The notes under the pieces: generated by a model
Told to the model about the DNA's origin: nothing
What the model saw: the letters and a program-made list of their open reading frames with translations, nothing else
The model's database searches: none
Source of the DNA: Rhodoblastus sp964425315
GTDB lineage: Bacteria; Pseudomonadota; Alphaproteobacteria; Rhizobiales; Beijerinckiaceae
DNA length: 28,553 nucleotides
NCBI GenBank assembly: GCA_964425315.1
Contig: CAYRNB010000038.1
Location: forward strand, 1 to 28,553
Direction of reading: 5' to 3'
Made by a program: the position numbers and the translations under genes
Shown: one piece after another, positions 5,488 through 14,700 of the stretch
How positions within the stretch are numbered: the first letter of the stretch is position 1
Layout: the number at the start of each line of letters is the position of its first letter

Positions 5488-7125
5488 ATGGCCAGCCCCT
5501 ATGAGATCGGCCTCGACCGCAATCGCGCCAATTACGCCGCTCTGACGCCGCTGAGTTTTATCGTGCGCGCCGCCGACGTTTTTCCGGACAAACCGTCCGT
5601 CATCTATGGCGAAAGGCGCTTCACTTGGGGGGAGACCGGCGAGCGCTGCCGGCGCCTCGGCTCGGCCCTGATCAAGCGCGGCATTGGCAAGAACGATACG
5701 GTGGCGGCCATGCTGCCCAATGTCCCGGCCATGTTCGAGGTCCATTTCGGTGTCGCCATGGCCGGCGCCGTGCTCAATACGCTCAACACCCGGCTCGATG
5801 CGGAAGCCATCGCCTTCATGCTCGACCACGCCGAGGCGAAGGTTCTGCTGACCGACCGCGAATATGCGGGCGTCATCGGCAAAGCGCTGGACCTGATCAA
5901 AGGCCCGAAACCCTTGATCGTCGATGTCGAGGACAGGAATTTCGAAGGCGGCGCCTTTTTGGGCGAGATCGAATATGAGACCCTGCTTGCCGAAGGCGAT
6001 CCGGCTTTTTCGCCGCCGCCGCTCGAAGACGAATGGGACGCGATTTCGCTCAATTATACGTCCGGCACCACCGGCGATCCCAAGGGCGTCGTCTATCACC
6101 ACCGCGGCGCCTATCTCAACGCCATCTCCAACATCGTCACCTGGGGCATGAAGCCGCATTCGGTCTATCTCTGGACCCTGCCCATGTTCCATTGCAACGG
6201 CTGGTGCTTTCCCTGGACCATGGCGGCCAACGCCGGGGTGAACGTCTGCCTGCGCCGCGTCGACGCAAAAGTCATTTTCGCGCTGATCGCCGAGCACAAG
6301 GTTTCGCATTTCTGCGGCGCGCCCATCGTCCACGGCATGCTGATCGCCGCGAATCCCGAGGATCACGCGCCGATCGACCACGCGATCGCGGCGCTGATCG
6401 CCGGCGCGGCGCCGCCGGTCGCGATCATCGAGGGCATGGAAAAGCTCGGGGTCTCGATCACCCATGTCTATGGCCTTACCGAAACCTACGGGCCGGCCGC
6501 GGTCTGCGAAAAGCAGGAGGAATGGGAGGCGCTGCCGCTCGCAAAGAAGGCCGAGATGAACGGCCGCCAGGGCGTGCGCGCCATGATGCAGGAGGCGATG
6601 GACGTCATGGATCTCAGCCATCATCAGCTGGTTCCCCATGACGGCGCGACCATGGGCGAGATCGTCTTCCGCGGCAATATCGTGATGAAGGGCTATCTCA
6701 AGAACGAGCGGGCGACAGAAGAATCTTTCGCCGGCGGCTGGTTCCGCACCGGCGATCTCGCGGTTATCGAGCCGGACGGCTATATCAAGATCAAGGACCG
6801 CTCGAAGGACATCATCATATCCGGCGGCGAGAATATTTCCTCCATCGAGGTCGAGGACGCGCTCTACCGCCATCCCGCGGTTCTGGCGGCGGCGGTCGTC
6901 GCGGCGCCGGACGAAAAATGGGGCGAAGTGCCTTGCGCTTTCGTGGAATTGCGCGAGGGTGCGCAGCCGTCTCAGGAAGAAATGGTGGAACATTGCCGCG
7001 CCCATATGGCGCGCTTCAAAGTGCCGAAGATTTTCATTTTCGGGCCGCTGCCGAAAACCTCGACCGGCAAGATCCAGAAATTCATCCTGCGCGAGAAAGC
7101 GCGTTCGGCCGACGCGATCGGCTGA
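5488..7125 (+). CDS. AMP-forming acyl-CoA ligase (medium-chain / DmdB-type)
   Basis: This 545-residue member of the ANL superfamily activates a carboxylic acid to its acyl-CoA via an acyl-adenylate. The P-loop YTSGTTGDPKG is at 190-200. The segments LPMFHCNGWCFPW, VYGLTETYGP, GWFRTGDLA and the hinge KDRSKDIIISGGENISS are all present. The catalytic lysine in the C-terminal TSTGKIQKF is Lys528. The long QEEWEALP to QGVRAMM insert after the LTETYGP motif is characteristic of the medium-chain fatty acid ligase / methylmercaptopropionate-CoA ligase group. AGGAGGA precedes ATG 5488. The next gene, an acyl-CoA dehydrogenase of the matching DmdC type, starts 20 nt downstream, so the two form an operon for side-chain or fatty-acid breakdown. 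No dmdA or dmdD lies nearby, so DMSP-derived methylthiopropionate is only one possible substrate. Confidence 0.9.
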   Translation: MASPYEIGLDRNRANYAALTPLSFIVRAADVFPDKPSVIYGERRFTWGETGERCRRLGSALIKRGIGKNDTVAAMLPNVPAMFEVHFGVAMAGAVLNTLNTRLDAEAIAFMLDHAEAKVLLTDREYAGVIGKALDLIKGPKPLIVDVEDRNFEGGAFLGEIEYETLLAEGDPAFSPPPLEDEWDAISLNYTSGTTGDPKGVVYHHRGAYLNAISNIVTWGMKPHSVYLWTLPMFHCNGWCFPWTMAANAGVNVCLRRVDAKVIFALIAEHKVSHFCGAPIVHGMLIAANPEDHAPIDHAIAALIAGAAPPVAIIEGMEKLGVSITHVYGLTETYGPAAVCEKQEEWEALPLAKKAEMNGRQGVRAMMQEAMDVMDLSHHQLVPHDGATMGEIVFRGNIVMKGYLKNERATEESFAGGWFRTGDLAVIEPDGYIKIKDRSKDIIISGGENISSIEVEDALYRHPAVLAAAVVAAPDEKWGEVPCAFVELREGAQPSQEEMVEHCRAHMARFKVPKIFIFGPLPKTSTGKIQKFILREKARSADAIG

Positions 7126-7145
7126 AGTCTAACGGGAGCAAGACC

Positions 7146-8933
7146 ATGTCCGCCTATAAAGCGCCGATCCGCGACATGCTCTTTGCTTTGCGCGCCGTGG
7201 GGGATTTCGACCGCGTCGCGGCGCTTCCCGGCAATGAGGAGATTTCGGAAGACCTGGTCGCCGCCATTTTCGAGGAGGCGGGAAAATTCGCCGGTGAGGT
7301 GCTGGCGCCCTTGAACCAGTCGGGCGACCGGCAGGGGTGCGCCTGCAAGGACGGCGTGGTGACCACGCCGGAAGGATTCGGGCAGGCGTTTCAAGCCTTT
7401 TGCGAGGCCGGATGGCACGCCATGCCGGCCTCGGCCGATTATGGCGGCCAGGGCTTGCCGCATCTCGTCTCCACGCCGGTGCTCGAAATGTGGACCGCGG
7501 CGAACCTGGCCTTTTCCCTCTGCCAGATGCTGACCATCGGCGCGATCATCGCCATCGATCAGCACGGCTCGGAGGCGTTGAAGACGGTCTACCTGCCAAA
7601 AATGGCGTCGGGCCAATGGACCGGCACGATGAACCTGACCGAGCCGCAGGCCGGCTCCGATCTCGCCGCCGTGCGCACGCGCGCCACGCCGGAGGGCGGC
7701 CATTACCGCCTCACCGGCACAAAAATCTTCATCACCTATGGCGAGAACGATTTTTCCGAAAACATCGTCCATCTGGTGCTGGCGCGGCTTCCCGACGCGC
7801 CGCCGGGGGTAAAGGGCATATCGCTCTTTCTCGCGCCCAAATATCTGGTCAACGAGGATGGAACGCTCGGCGCGCGCAACGATCTCGTCTGCGCCTCGAT
7901 CGAGCACAAGCTCGGCATTCACGCCAGCCCCACCGCCGTCATGTCCTTCGGCGACAAGGGCGGCGCGATCGCTTATCTGATCGGCGAGCCCCATCGCGGG
8001 CTCGAATATATGTTCACCATGATGAACCACGCCCGTCTCAATGTCGGGCTCGAGGGCGTGGCCATCGCGGAACGCGCCTATCAGCAGGCGCGCGATTACG
8101 CCAACGAGCGCGTGCAGGGCAGGCCGATCGGCGCCACGGCGGGCGCGCCCATCGCCTTCCATCCCGATGTGAAGCGCCTGCTGCTCGATATGAAGTCGCG
8201 CATCGAGGCCATGCGCGCGCTCTGTTATTACGTCGCCGGACACATGGATGTGGCGGAGGAGTCGATCGACGCCGAAGAGGCGAGGGAAGCCCAGCGGCGG
8301 GTCGATCTGCTCATCCCGGTGGTCAAAGGCTTTTGCACTGAAAGCGCCGTCGAGATCGCCTCGGCCGGCGTTCAGGTCCATGGCGGCATGGGTTTTATCG
8401 AGGAAACCGGCGCGGCCCAGCATTTCCGCGACGCCCGCATCACCACGATCTACGAGGGCACGACCGCAATCCAGGCCAACGATCTTGTCGGCCGCAAGAT
8501 CGCGCGCGACGGGGGCGCGGCGGCGCAGGAACTGGTCGCCGACATCAAGGCGAGCTTCGTCGAATATATGGCGACACCCGGAATCGCGGCTTTGGCGCAG
8601 GCCGGCGTCCAACCGCTCGCACGATTTGAAACGGCGGCGGAATGGATTGTGCGGACCCACGCCGCCGCGCCGGCGCAGACCGCGGCTTCGGCCGTCGCCA
8701 TGCTGCACCTGACCGGAACCGTCGCCGGCTTCTGGTTGTTGTTGAAGCAGGCGGCGACGGCGGCGCAGGACCTGCGCGAAGGGCGCGGCGAGGCGGAATT
8801 TTTGCGAGGAAAACTGGCCTTCGCGCGGTATTACGCCGATCACATTCTGCCCCGCGCGGAAAGCTATTTCCACGCCATTACCGAGGGCGCGGAGGCAATC
8901 GAAAGCTTCGATCCGGGGCTTCTTGCCGGCTGA
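7146..8933 (+). CDS. Acyl-CoA dehydrogenase, long (DmdC-type) form
   Basis: This FAD-dependent alpha,beta-dehydrogenase of acyl-CoA thioesters, 595 residues, belongs to the longer subgroup of about 600 residues. It has the extra N-terminal motif MSAYKAPIRDMLFAL and a C-terminal helical extension seen in 3-methylmercaptopropionyl-CoA dehydrogenases (DmdC) and related enzymes. FAD and substrate motifs are GTMNLTEPQAGSDLAAVRT, IFITYGEND, MMNHARLNVGLEGV and VQVHGGMGFIEETGAAQHFR. The catalytic base is Glu437 in IYEGTTAIQANDL. ATG 7146 has GGGAG upstream; the frame is open further back, but that overlaps the ligase gene in another frame. Its electrons would pass to an electron-transfer flavoprotein that is not in the window. 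Pairing with the upstream ligase suggests that the two act in sequence on the same acid. Confidence 0.92.
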   Translation: MSAYKAPIRDMLFALRAVGDFDRVAALPGNEEISEDLVAAIFEEAGKFAGEVLAPLNQSGDRQGCACKDGVVTTPEGFGQAFQAFCEAGWHAMPASADYGGQGLPHLVSTPVLEMWTAANLAFSLCQMLTIGAIIAIDQHGSEALKTVYLPKMASGQWTGTMNLTEPQAGSDLAAVRTRATPEGGHYRLTGTKIFITYGENDFSENIVHLVLARLPDAPPGVKGISLFLAPKYLVNEDGTLGARNDLVCASIEHKLGIHASPTAVMSFGDKGGAIAYLIGEPHRGLEYMFTMMNHARLNVGLEGVAIAERAYQQARDYANERVQGRPIGATAGAPIAFHPDVKRLLLDMKSRIEAMRALCYYVAGHMDVAEESIDAEEAREAQRRVDLLIPVVKGFCTESAVEIASAGVQVHGGMGFIEETGAAQHFRDARITTIYEGTTAIQANDLVGRKIARDGGAAAQELVADIKASFVEYMATPGIAALAQAGVQPLARFETAAEWIVRTHAAAPAQTAASAVAMLHLTGTVAGFWLLLKQAATAAQDLREGRGEAEFLRGKLAFARYYADHILPRAESYFHAITEGAEAIESFDPGLLAG

Positions 8934-9040
8934 TGTTCACCCTCTTTTCAGCTTCGCCAAGAAAATTCATGGCTTTTTCCGTGTTCCGGCCCTAAAATTC
9001 AAAAGAAATTTCAGGCGCGAACCGATGGCGCGGAGAATCG

Positions 9041-9265
9041 ATGAAAATCACCATCAATATAGATTGCACGCCTGCCGAGGCGCGCGCCTTTATGGGTCTG
9101 CCGGATTTCGAGCCGATGCAGAAACGCGCCATGGACGAGCTTGAAAAACGGATGATGGATTATCTTGACCGTTACACGCCCGATACTCTGCTGAAAATGT
9201 GGCTGACGCCGACGACGCTGAACACCGATTGGCTGCAGGATATCTTGCGCAATGCGAACAAGTGA
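9041..9265 (+). CDS. DUF6489 family small protein
   Basis: This 74-residue protein reads MKITINIDCTPAEARAFMGL, then PDFEPMQKRAMDELEKRMMD, and ends WLQDILRNANK. It matches the pattern of a small alphaproteobacterial family with no known function. The strand MKITINIDCT is followed by a helix and an amphipathic helical C-terminus; there is no signal peptide. The ribosome-binding site is CGGAGA 4-9 nt upstream of ATG 9041. It stands 107 nt after the acyl-CoA dehydrogenase gene. In this family the protein is often encoded near fatty-acid or phasin-related genes; I state that only as an impression. Confidence 0.8.
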   Translation: MKITINIDCTPAEARAFMGLPDFEPMQKRAMDELEKRMMDYLDRYTPDTLLKMWLTPTTLNTDWLQDILRNANK

Positions 9266-9416
9266 TCTGGTTTTTGCGGGCTCATCACGGCCAATTCGGC
9301 TTTACGACTTTTGACCTAGGGCGAAAAAGCTGGACACGAGCGGCCTATTGTCCTGATAAACGCGCGAGATGGCGGACCGCCGCCCTATCCGGGCGCGCCG
9401 CCGCGCGGGCTTCGGG

Positions 9417-10823
9417 TCAAAGCGACGCGCTGAGGATTCTTCCGGCTTTGAGATAGCGCGTCGGATCGACCGGAGTCCCGTCCACCCGAACCTCATAATG
9501 AAGATGCGGACCGGTCGAACGGCCGGTCGAGCCGACGCGGCCGATCACCTGGCCGGCTTCGACCCATTGTCCGACGGCGACGTCGATGTGCGACATATGG
9601 CCGTAGCGGGTGGCAAGGCCGGCGCCGTGGTCAATCTGGACCATATTGCCGTAGCCGCCGTCAGGTCCCGCGATGGTGACGCGGCCGGCGGCCGTGGCGT
9701 GAATGGGTTCGCCGTATTCGGCGCGGAGATCGACGCCCGGATGCATGGCCAGGCGTCCGTTGAATGGGTCGATGCGTTCGCCGAAGGGCGAGTTCACGAA
9801 AAGCTTGCCGGCGAGCGGCTGGCGCAGCGGCGCGAAGGGCAGGGCGAGGCGCAGGCCGTCGATGTCCTTGACGTCCTGGTTGAGGCTGGCGTAAGCGCGG
9901 TCGAAATCGCCGCCGTCGGCGGAAGCGGGCGCCGGCTCGAAGGGTCCGCCCACGCCGTCTTCCTCCTTGACGGCCTTACCGGCATGCAGGCTCTCGGCAT
10001 GGCGGATCATGCGTTTGATAGGCAGGTCCGCCTCTTCAAAGGCCCGACGCAACTTTTCCGCTTTGGTGGCGGCCGGAACGCGCAGCCGGTCGAGGGTGGC
10101 GATCTGGCGCTTTTCGATGAGGTCGAAATTATCGGCTATATTGCGGAGCCGCTGGCTCGGCGAGACGGGATTGTCGTTTTCGGAAACGTCGCCGGGGGGC
10201 GGGGAAGCGGGCGCCGAGCGGGGCCCGTCCGGCGTTTCGCTGACACGCAGGTCGAAACCGTCCGGCGCCGGCTTGTTCGAGTCGGGCGGGGGCGTCTTTT
10301 TGGCGGAAAGTTTGGCCGGGGCGTCCACTTTGGCGGAATCCTGGGCGAAGCTCTGGCTGGACTCCCGCGCCGCGGGGGCGGATTCGGCCGATTCAGCAGC
10401 GGCGGCGGGCGGGAACGCCGCCTTCGGACTGACCTTGGCCGCCAGGGCGGCGATCAGAGCCGAACGCGATTCGAGCCTCGCCTGGCGCAAGGCCAATGCC
10501 GCCACCTTGCCTTCGAACTTGTCCCGGGCGCGCATTTGCGAAGAGGCGAGGGAGTCGACCTGGGCGCGCAGGGCGGCGATGCGGTCCTCATAGGCGTATT
10601 GCATGCGCGATTCACGCCGCATCAGCGCCGCGAGCATGTCGTCATGAAACATCTGATAGGAGCCGACGCCGAGGCAGAGGACGATCAGGAGGGGCGCGAG
10701 GCCGAAAAGCGCGTAGGCGAGGGCGGGCGGCAGGGCGAATTCGCGCTCGAAATTATGCGCGGCGATCCGAATAGCGATCCTTTTTGAACGGCGAGCATTC
10801 GTTCGATACCGCGCAGCACGCAT
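9417..10823 (-). CDS. M23-family murein endopeptidase (LytM domain) with membrane anchor and coiled coil
   Basis: This 468-residue inner-membrane protein has a basic cytoplasmic N-terminus (1-30) and one membrane helix (about 33-57). A charged, coiled-coil-like periplasmic stalk (about 62-120) leads to an Ala/Pro/Ser-rich linker (about 130-215), a second helical part and the C-terminal LytM/M23 domain from about 345. The zinc site is complete: His361 and Asp365 in MHPGVDL, and His442 in HLHYEV. The catalytic-type His409 (RYGHMS) and His440 are present, so it should be an active peptidoglycan DD-endopeptidase rather than an EnvC/NlpD-like activator. The family cleaves peptide cross-links during growth and division. 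It lies downstream of bcp on the same strand, with a 90-nt gap containing a GC-rich hairpin. Confidence 0.9.
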   Translation of the reverse strand: MRAARYRTNARRSKRIAIRIAAHNFEREFALPPALAYALFGLAPLLIVLCLGVGSYQMFHDDMLAALMRRESRMQYAYEDRIAALRAQVDSLASSQMRARDKFEGKVAALALRQARLESRSALIAALAAKVSPKAAFPPAAAAESAESAPAARESSQSFAQDSAKVDAPAKLSAKKTPPPDSNKPAPDGFDLRVSETPDGPRSAPASPPPGDVSENDNPVSPSQRLRNIADNFDLIEKRQIATLDRLRVPAATKAEKLRRAFEEADLPIKRMIRHAESLHAGKAVKEEDGVGGPFEPAPASADGGDFDRAYASLNQDVKDIDGLRLALPFAPLRQPLAGKLFVNSPFGERIDPFNGRLAMHPGVDLRAEYGEPIHATAAGRVTIAGPDGGYGNMVQIDHGAGLATRYGHMSHIDVAVGQWVEAGQVIGRVGSTGRSTGPHLHYEVRVDGTPVDPTRYLKAGRILSASL

Positions 10824-10841
10824 TTAAAACCGTCCTGAACG

Positions 10842-10862
10842 GCCGCCGCTTCAAGCGGCGGC
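10842..10862 (-). terminator. GC-rich hairpin downstream of bcp
   Basis: GCCGCCGCT (10842-10850) and AGCGGCGGC (10854-10862) form a perfect 9-bp stem with a 3-nt loop, 52 nt after the bcp stop. No T tract follows on the minus strand, so it is not a classical intrinsic terminator. It may pause polymerase or protect the bcp transcript. Confidence 0.35.
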
Positions 10863-10913
10863 GTTGATTCTTGACGGAAATCTAAGCCAGCGTGGTTAAT
10901 GTTTCGCCAACGT

Positions 10914-11384
10914 CTAGAGAGCCTTGGCGGCCGCCAGGACCTCGTGGGCGTGGCCGGGAACCTTGACCTTGCGCCAGATGCGGGCGATCCGCCCATCCGG
11001 GCCGATCAGGAAGGTCGAGCGCTCGACCCCCATATATTTTCGGCCGTACATGCTCTTCTCGACCCAGACGCCATAGGCTTCGAGGACGCTCTTGGCCTCG
11101 TCGGCGAGCAGGGGGAAGCCAAGCTCGTATTTGTCGCGGAACTTGTCGTGCTTTTTCACCGGGTCGGGCGAGACGCCGACGATCGCCGCGCCGGCGGCCT
11201 CAAAATCCTTGGCCAGCCCATTGAAGGCGATCGCTTCCGCCGTGCAGCCCGACGTGTCGTCCTTGGGGTAGAAATAGAGAACCAGCTTCCTGCCCTTGAA
11301 ATCGGCGAGCGACAGGGCGCCCTTGCCGTCGCGCGGCAGGTTGAAGTCGGGGGCGCGGTCGCGCGCCTGCAATTCTTGCGGCAT
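10914..11384 (-). CDS. bcp: Thiol peroxidase of the Bcp/PrxQ family, one-cysteine type
   Basis: Bcp reduces hydrogen peroxide and organic hydroperoxides in the cytosol. The 156-residue protein has the peroxidatic cysteine Cys47 in YPKDDTSGCTAEA, the conserved FYPKDDT strand, VGVSPDPVKKHDKF and the FLIGPDGRIARIWRKVKV end strand. The resolving cysteine found five residues later in E. coli Bcp is replaced by Ile52, and no other cysteine is present. It must therefore act as a one-Cys enzyme, resolved by an external thiol such as thioredoxin or glutathione. AAGGAAGG precedes ATG 11384. It is divergent from the YhdP-like gene on the other side. Confidence 0.95.
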   Translation of the reverse strand: MPQELQARDRAPDFNLPRDGKGALSLADFKGRKLVLYFYPKDDTSGCTAEAIAFNGLAKDFEAAGAAIVGVSPDPVKKHDKFRDKYELGFPLLADEAKSVLEAYGVWVEKSMYGRKYMGVERSTFLIGPDGRIARIWRKVKVPGHAHEVLAAAKAL

Positions 11385-11525
11385 CGGCCTTCCTTTCGTC
11401 CAAAAAATCGGTTCTTGCTGACAGTGTCATACGGTTTCCGCGAGATTGCTCTGCAATCGGCGGCCGGCGCGGGCGCAGTCTCCGCTTCCCGAGTTTCGCT
11501 CCTTTGCGCCGCCGAAGCAGGATTG

Positions 11526-11550
11526 CCGAAAAGTGGATACCGGTTTTCGG
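11526..11550. repeat. Rhizobial-type palindromic intergenic repeat
   Basis: Arms CCGAAAA (11526-11532) and TTTTCGG (11544-11550) enclose GTGGATACCGG. This matches the dispersed palindromic element with CCGAAAAC/CACTTTTCGG ends that is common between genes in Hyphomicrobiales genomes. Only one copy was seen in this window. The surrounding gene-free stretch 11385-11733 also holds an AT-rich TGCTATAAA extended -10-like sequence at 11655-11663, which faces the YhdP-like gene. Confidence 0.5.
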
Positions 11551-11733
11551 ATTGAATTCCTACTTAGGCTGGCGGATTTCCCAGCGGCGAGCGAGGGCGG
11601 CGCAATGGGAGCGTCGCGCCGCTCCGGCTGTTAGGCCGGAACCACATGGCGAATTGCTATAAAATGGCGATTCGTATGGCGGCGCTAGACGTGACCGCCT
11701 TCCCGCTTTTCTTTTCCGCCGAGTCGCGCGACT

Positions 11734-14700
11734 TTGCGGGAGCAAGCTCTGGTCCTTGAAAGCGCGCATTTGTTCGAAACACGCGATCTGGAAGATCTGG
11801 AATCGGAAGACGGTTTGTCGCGAGGGAAGCGCAGGCGCTGGGGCGGGCGCCGCGCCGCCGGCGTCGGCCTTTCGCTCGCGCTGATTGCGCTGTTTTTCGC
11901 CCTGGGCGCGGGCGTCGTCGCGCTGACGCTCGGCCGGCTCAATCTCGACGCCTTTCGTCCCGCCCTGGTTTCGGCCCTGCAGCAGAGGCTTGGTCACGGC
12001 TATCGCTTGCAAATCGGCGGCATGGCGATCGAGCGCCAGGGGAGCGGCCTCGTTCTGGCCCTGAAGCGCGTGTCCTTGACAGGGGCGGATGGCGCTCGGT
12101 TGGTCACCGCCCCAAAGGCCGACCTTGTCTTCGATCCCTTTTCGATTCTCGCCGGCCAGATAAAGCCCTCGCGCGTCGAACTCGACGGCCTCGACGTCGA
12201 ATTGCGGGTCCTGCCCAATGGCGACATCGACCTGCGGGCGGGCGGCGGAAAAAGGGCGGCCGCGTCGCCGGCCGCGCCCCGGTCCGCGCCTCAATCGGAG
12301 GCGCCGGCCTCGCAGCCTTCAGTCGAGGCCCCGACCAGCGCGCCCCCTTCCGCCTTGCGCGCGCAAGTGATCCGCCAGGCGGCGCAGGCGATCAACCGCG
12401 TTTTCGACTTGACCGCCGGCGGCAATAGCCCGATCTCCATGCTCGATCATTTCGGCGTCCGGCGCGGCCGGTTGATCATCGACGACCGCGTCGCCGGCCA
12501 GAAGCGCGGCTTCGACGATTTCAACTTTTCGCTAGACCGCGAGCGGGTCAACGGCGCGGGCGTCGTCGTGGTCGACATGTCGGCGCGCGACCCCAGCGGG
12601 CTATGGAGCGTGCGGGCCGCGGCGCGCGGCGCGCGCAATGGACCGCATGACCTGTCGATCGAAGCGAGCGGATTTTCAATCGACGAGATCGCGCTGCTCG
12701 CCGGAAAAATCAAGCTGCCGATCAATTCCGACATTCCGCTGTCGCTGAAGGCTTCCGCCTCGTTCGGCGGCGACGGCCATGTCGTCGACGCCAATGCGCG
12801 CCTCGATCTCGGGGCCGGCTTCTGGCGCTTCGCCGATCCGGACTTTGCTCCCGTCTTCATCGACGAGGTCTTCGCAGCGGCGCATTGGGACGCGGCGAAC
12901 CATCGCGCCCTGGTGGACGAGGCGCAGATTTTTTCGGGCCAGACGCGCTTCTTCCTCAATGGCGTGATTGCGCCGCCGGCGCATGACGGCGCGCCGTGGC
13001 GGATCAAGTTCCGGGAGACGGAGCCGGGGGTGATCGGACCCGACCGCATCGGTGAAACGCCGGTGACCCTCACATCCTTTCACGGCGACCTGAGCGTCGA
13101 TCTGCCCGACAAGATTCTCACCGTCCACCGGGTCGAGGTGATCGGACCGCAGGTGGCGGCGGCGGCGCAGGGAACGCTCGACTGGGCCAACGGCCCGCAT
13201 CTGCGCCTTGGCCTTGCCGCGCGAGACACCAGCGCGGCCGGGGTTCTGGCGTTGTGGCCGAACGTCCTTGTCGCTCCGGTGCGCGGCTGGCTCGGAGACC
13301 ACCTGCTCGGCGGGACGCTGAAAAGCCTGCGCATGGCGGTCGACCTCGATAAGACCGATCTCCTCATGATGCGGGCGCAAATTCCGCCTATGCCAGACCG
13401 CATCGTCGCCGATTATGTGGTCAAGAACGCTTCCTTCAGCTTCCTCGACGGCGCGCCGCCCATCACCGGTCTCGATGGGGTCGGCCATTCCGACGGCCGG
13501 AGCACGCGCTTTAATGCGAGCGTCGGCCATATCCAGTCCCCCTCCGGAAAAACGGTCAACCTTTCCAACGGCGTCATGAGCGTTCCCGACGCCGCCATCA
13601 AGCCGGTCGATTTCTCCGTTTCCGCCCATGGCGAGGGTTCGCTCCAAGCCCTCGGAGAAATTCTGTCGACGCCCGGCTTCGCCAAAGTCGCGCGGCTGCC
13701 CCTCGATCCCAAGACGACCAAGGGTCATTTCGAAGGCGACTTCACATGGAGGACCAAACTCGCGCCCGTCTACAATCCCAAGGCCGCCCGCATCGAAGTC
13801 TCGGCCAAGGTCGACCATTTCTCCGTCGAACATCTGGTCGGCAAGGGTAATCTCGAGGACGCGAACCTGTCCGTCACCTTGAAGGACGGCGTCACCGATG
13901 TCGCCGGGAAGGGAAAGATTTTCGGCGCGCCCGCGACGCTCGAACTGACCAAGAGCGGCGTTCAGCCGACGCACGGCGTCGTTTCCTTCGCCATGGACGA
14001 CGCGGCGCGGGCCAAAGCCGGGCTCAACACGGGCGCGACCGTCGTCGGCCCGGTAGGGGTTAAGATCACCGGGGACGTGGGCGCGGCCCATCCGCAGGCG
14101 CAGGTCGATCTAGATCTCTCCAAAACCGCCCTCAACGCTCCCTTGCCGGGCGTCTATAAGCCCGCCGGCCAGCCGGGAAAGGCGAGCTTCCTCTATCGGC
14201 AGGACGCTAACGGGGCGGCGCAGTTCGACAAGATCGTTTTCAACGATGACGTCTCTTCGGCGCGGGGCGCGGTCAAACTCGGGCCGGACGGCAAGTTGCT
14301 CTCCGCCAGATTCCCGCAAGTGAAATTCTCGCCCGGCGACGACCTGCGGATCGATGCGACGAAATCCGGCGGCGTGCTGAAAATCATCGCGCATGGCAAG
14401 GCGCTCGACGCGCGGCCCTTCCTGAAAAGCCTGACCTCGAATGCGGGCGGGCCCGACGGGGCCGGCGATTTCTCCCTCGACCTCTCCGTCGACGTCCTTT
14501 CCGGCGCCAACCAGAAGATCGCTTCGGACGCGACCTTGCATGTGGTCAAAGTGGCGTCGCAGTTTCAGGCGTTGAATTTTTCCGGCAAGTTCGGCGCCGA
14601 TGCGGTCCAGGGCCAACTGACCGGGGCGCCGGCCGGCGGCGCGCCGCTATTGCGCGTGACAACCACCGACGGCGGCGACCTTCTCGCCTTCCTCGATCTC

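Noticed and set aside
5308..7005. 565-residue minus-strand frame opposite the acyl-CoA ligase
   Set aside because: It has no recognisable motif, and the plus strand carries all ANL ligase motifs.
9369..10787. 472-residue open frame on the plus strand, opposite the M23 peptidase
   Set aside because: It is a shadow frame without any domain; the minus strand has a full zinc site.
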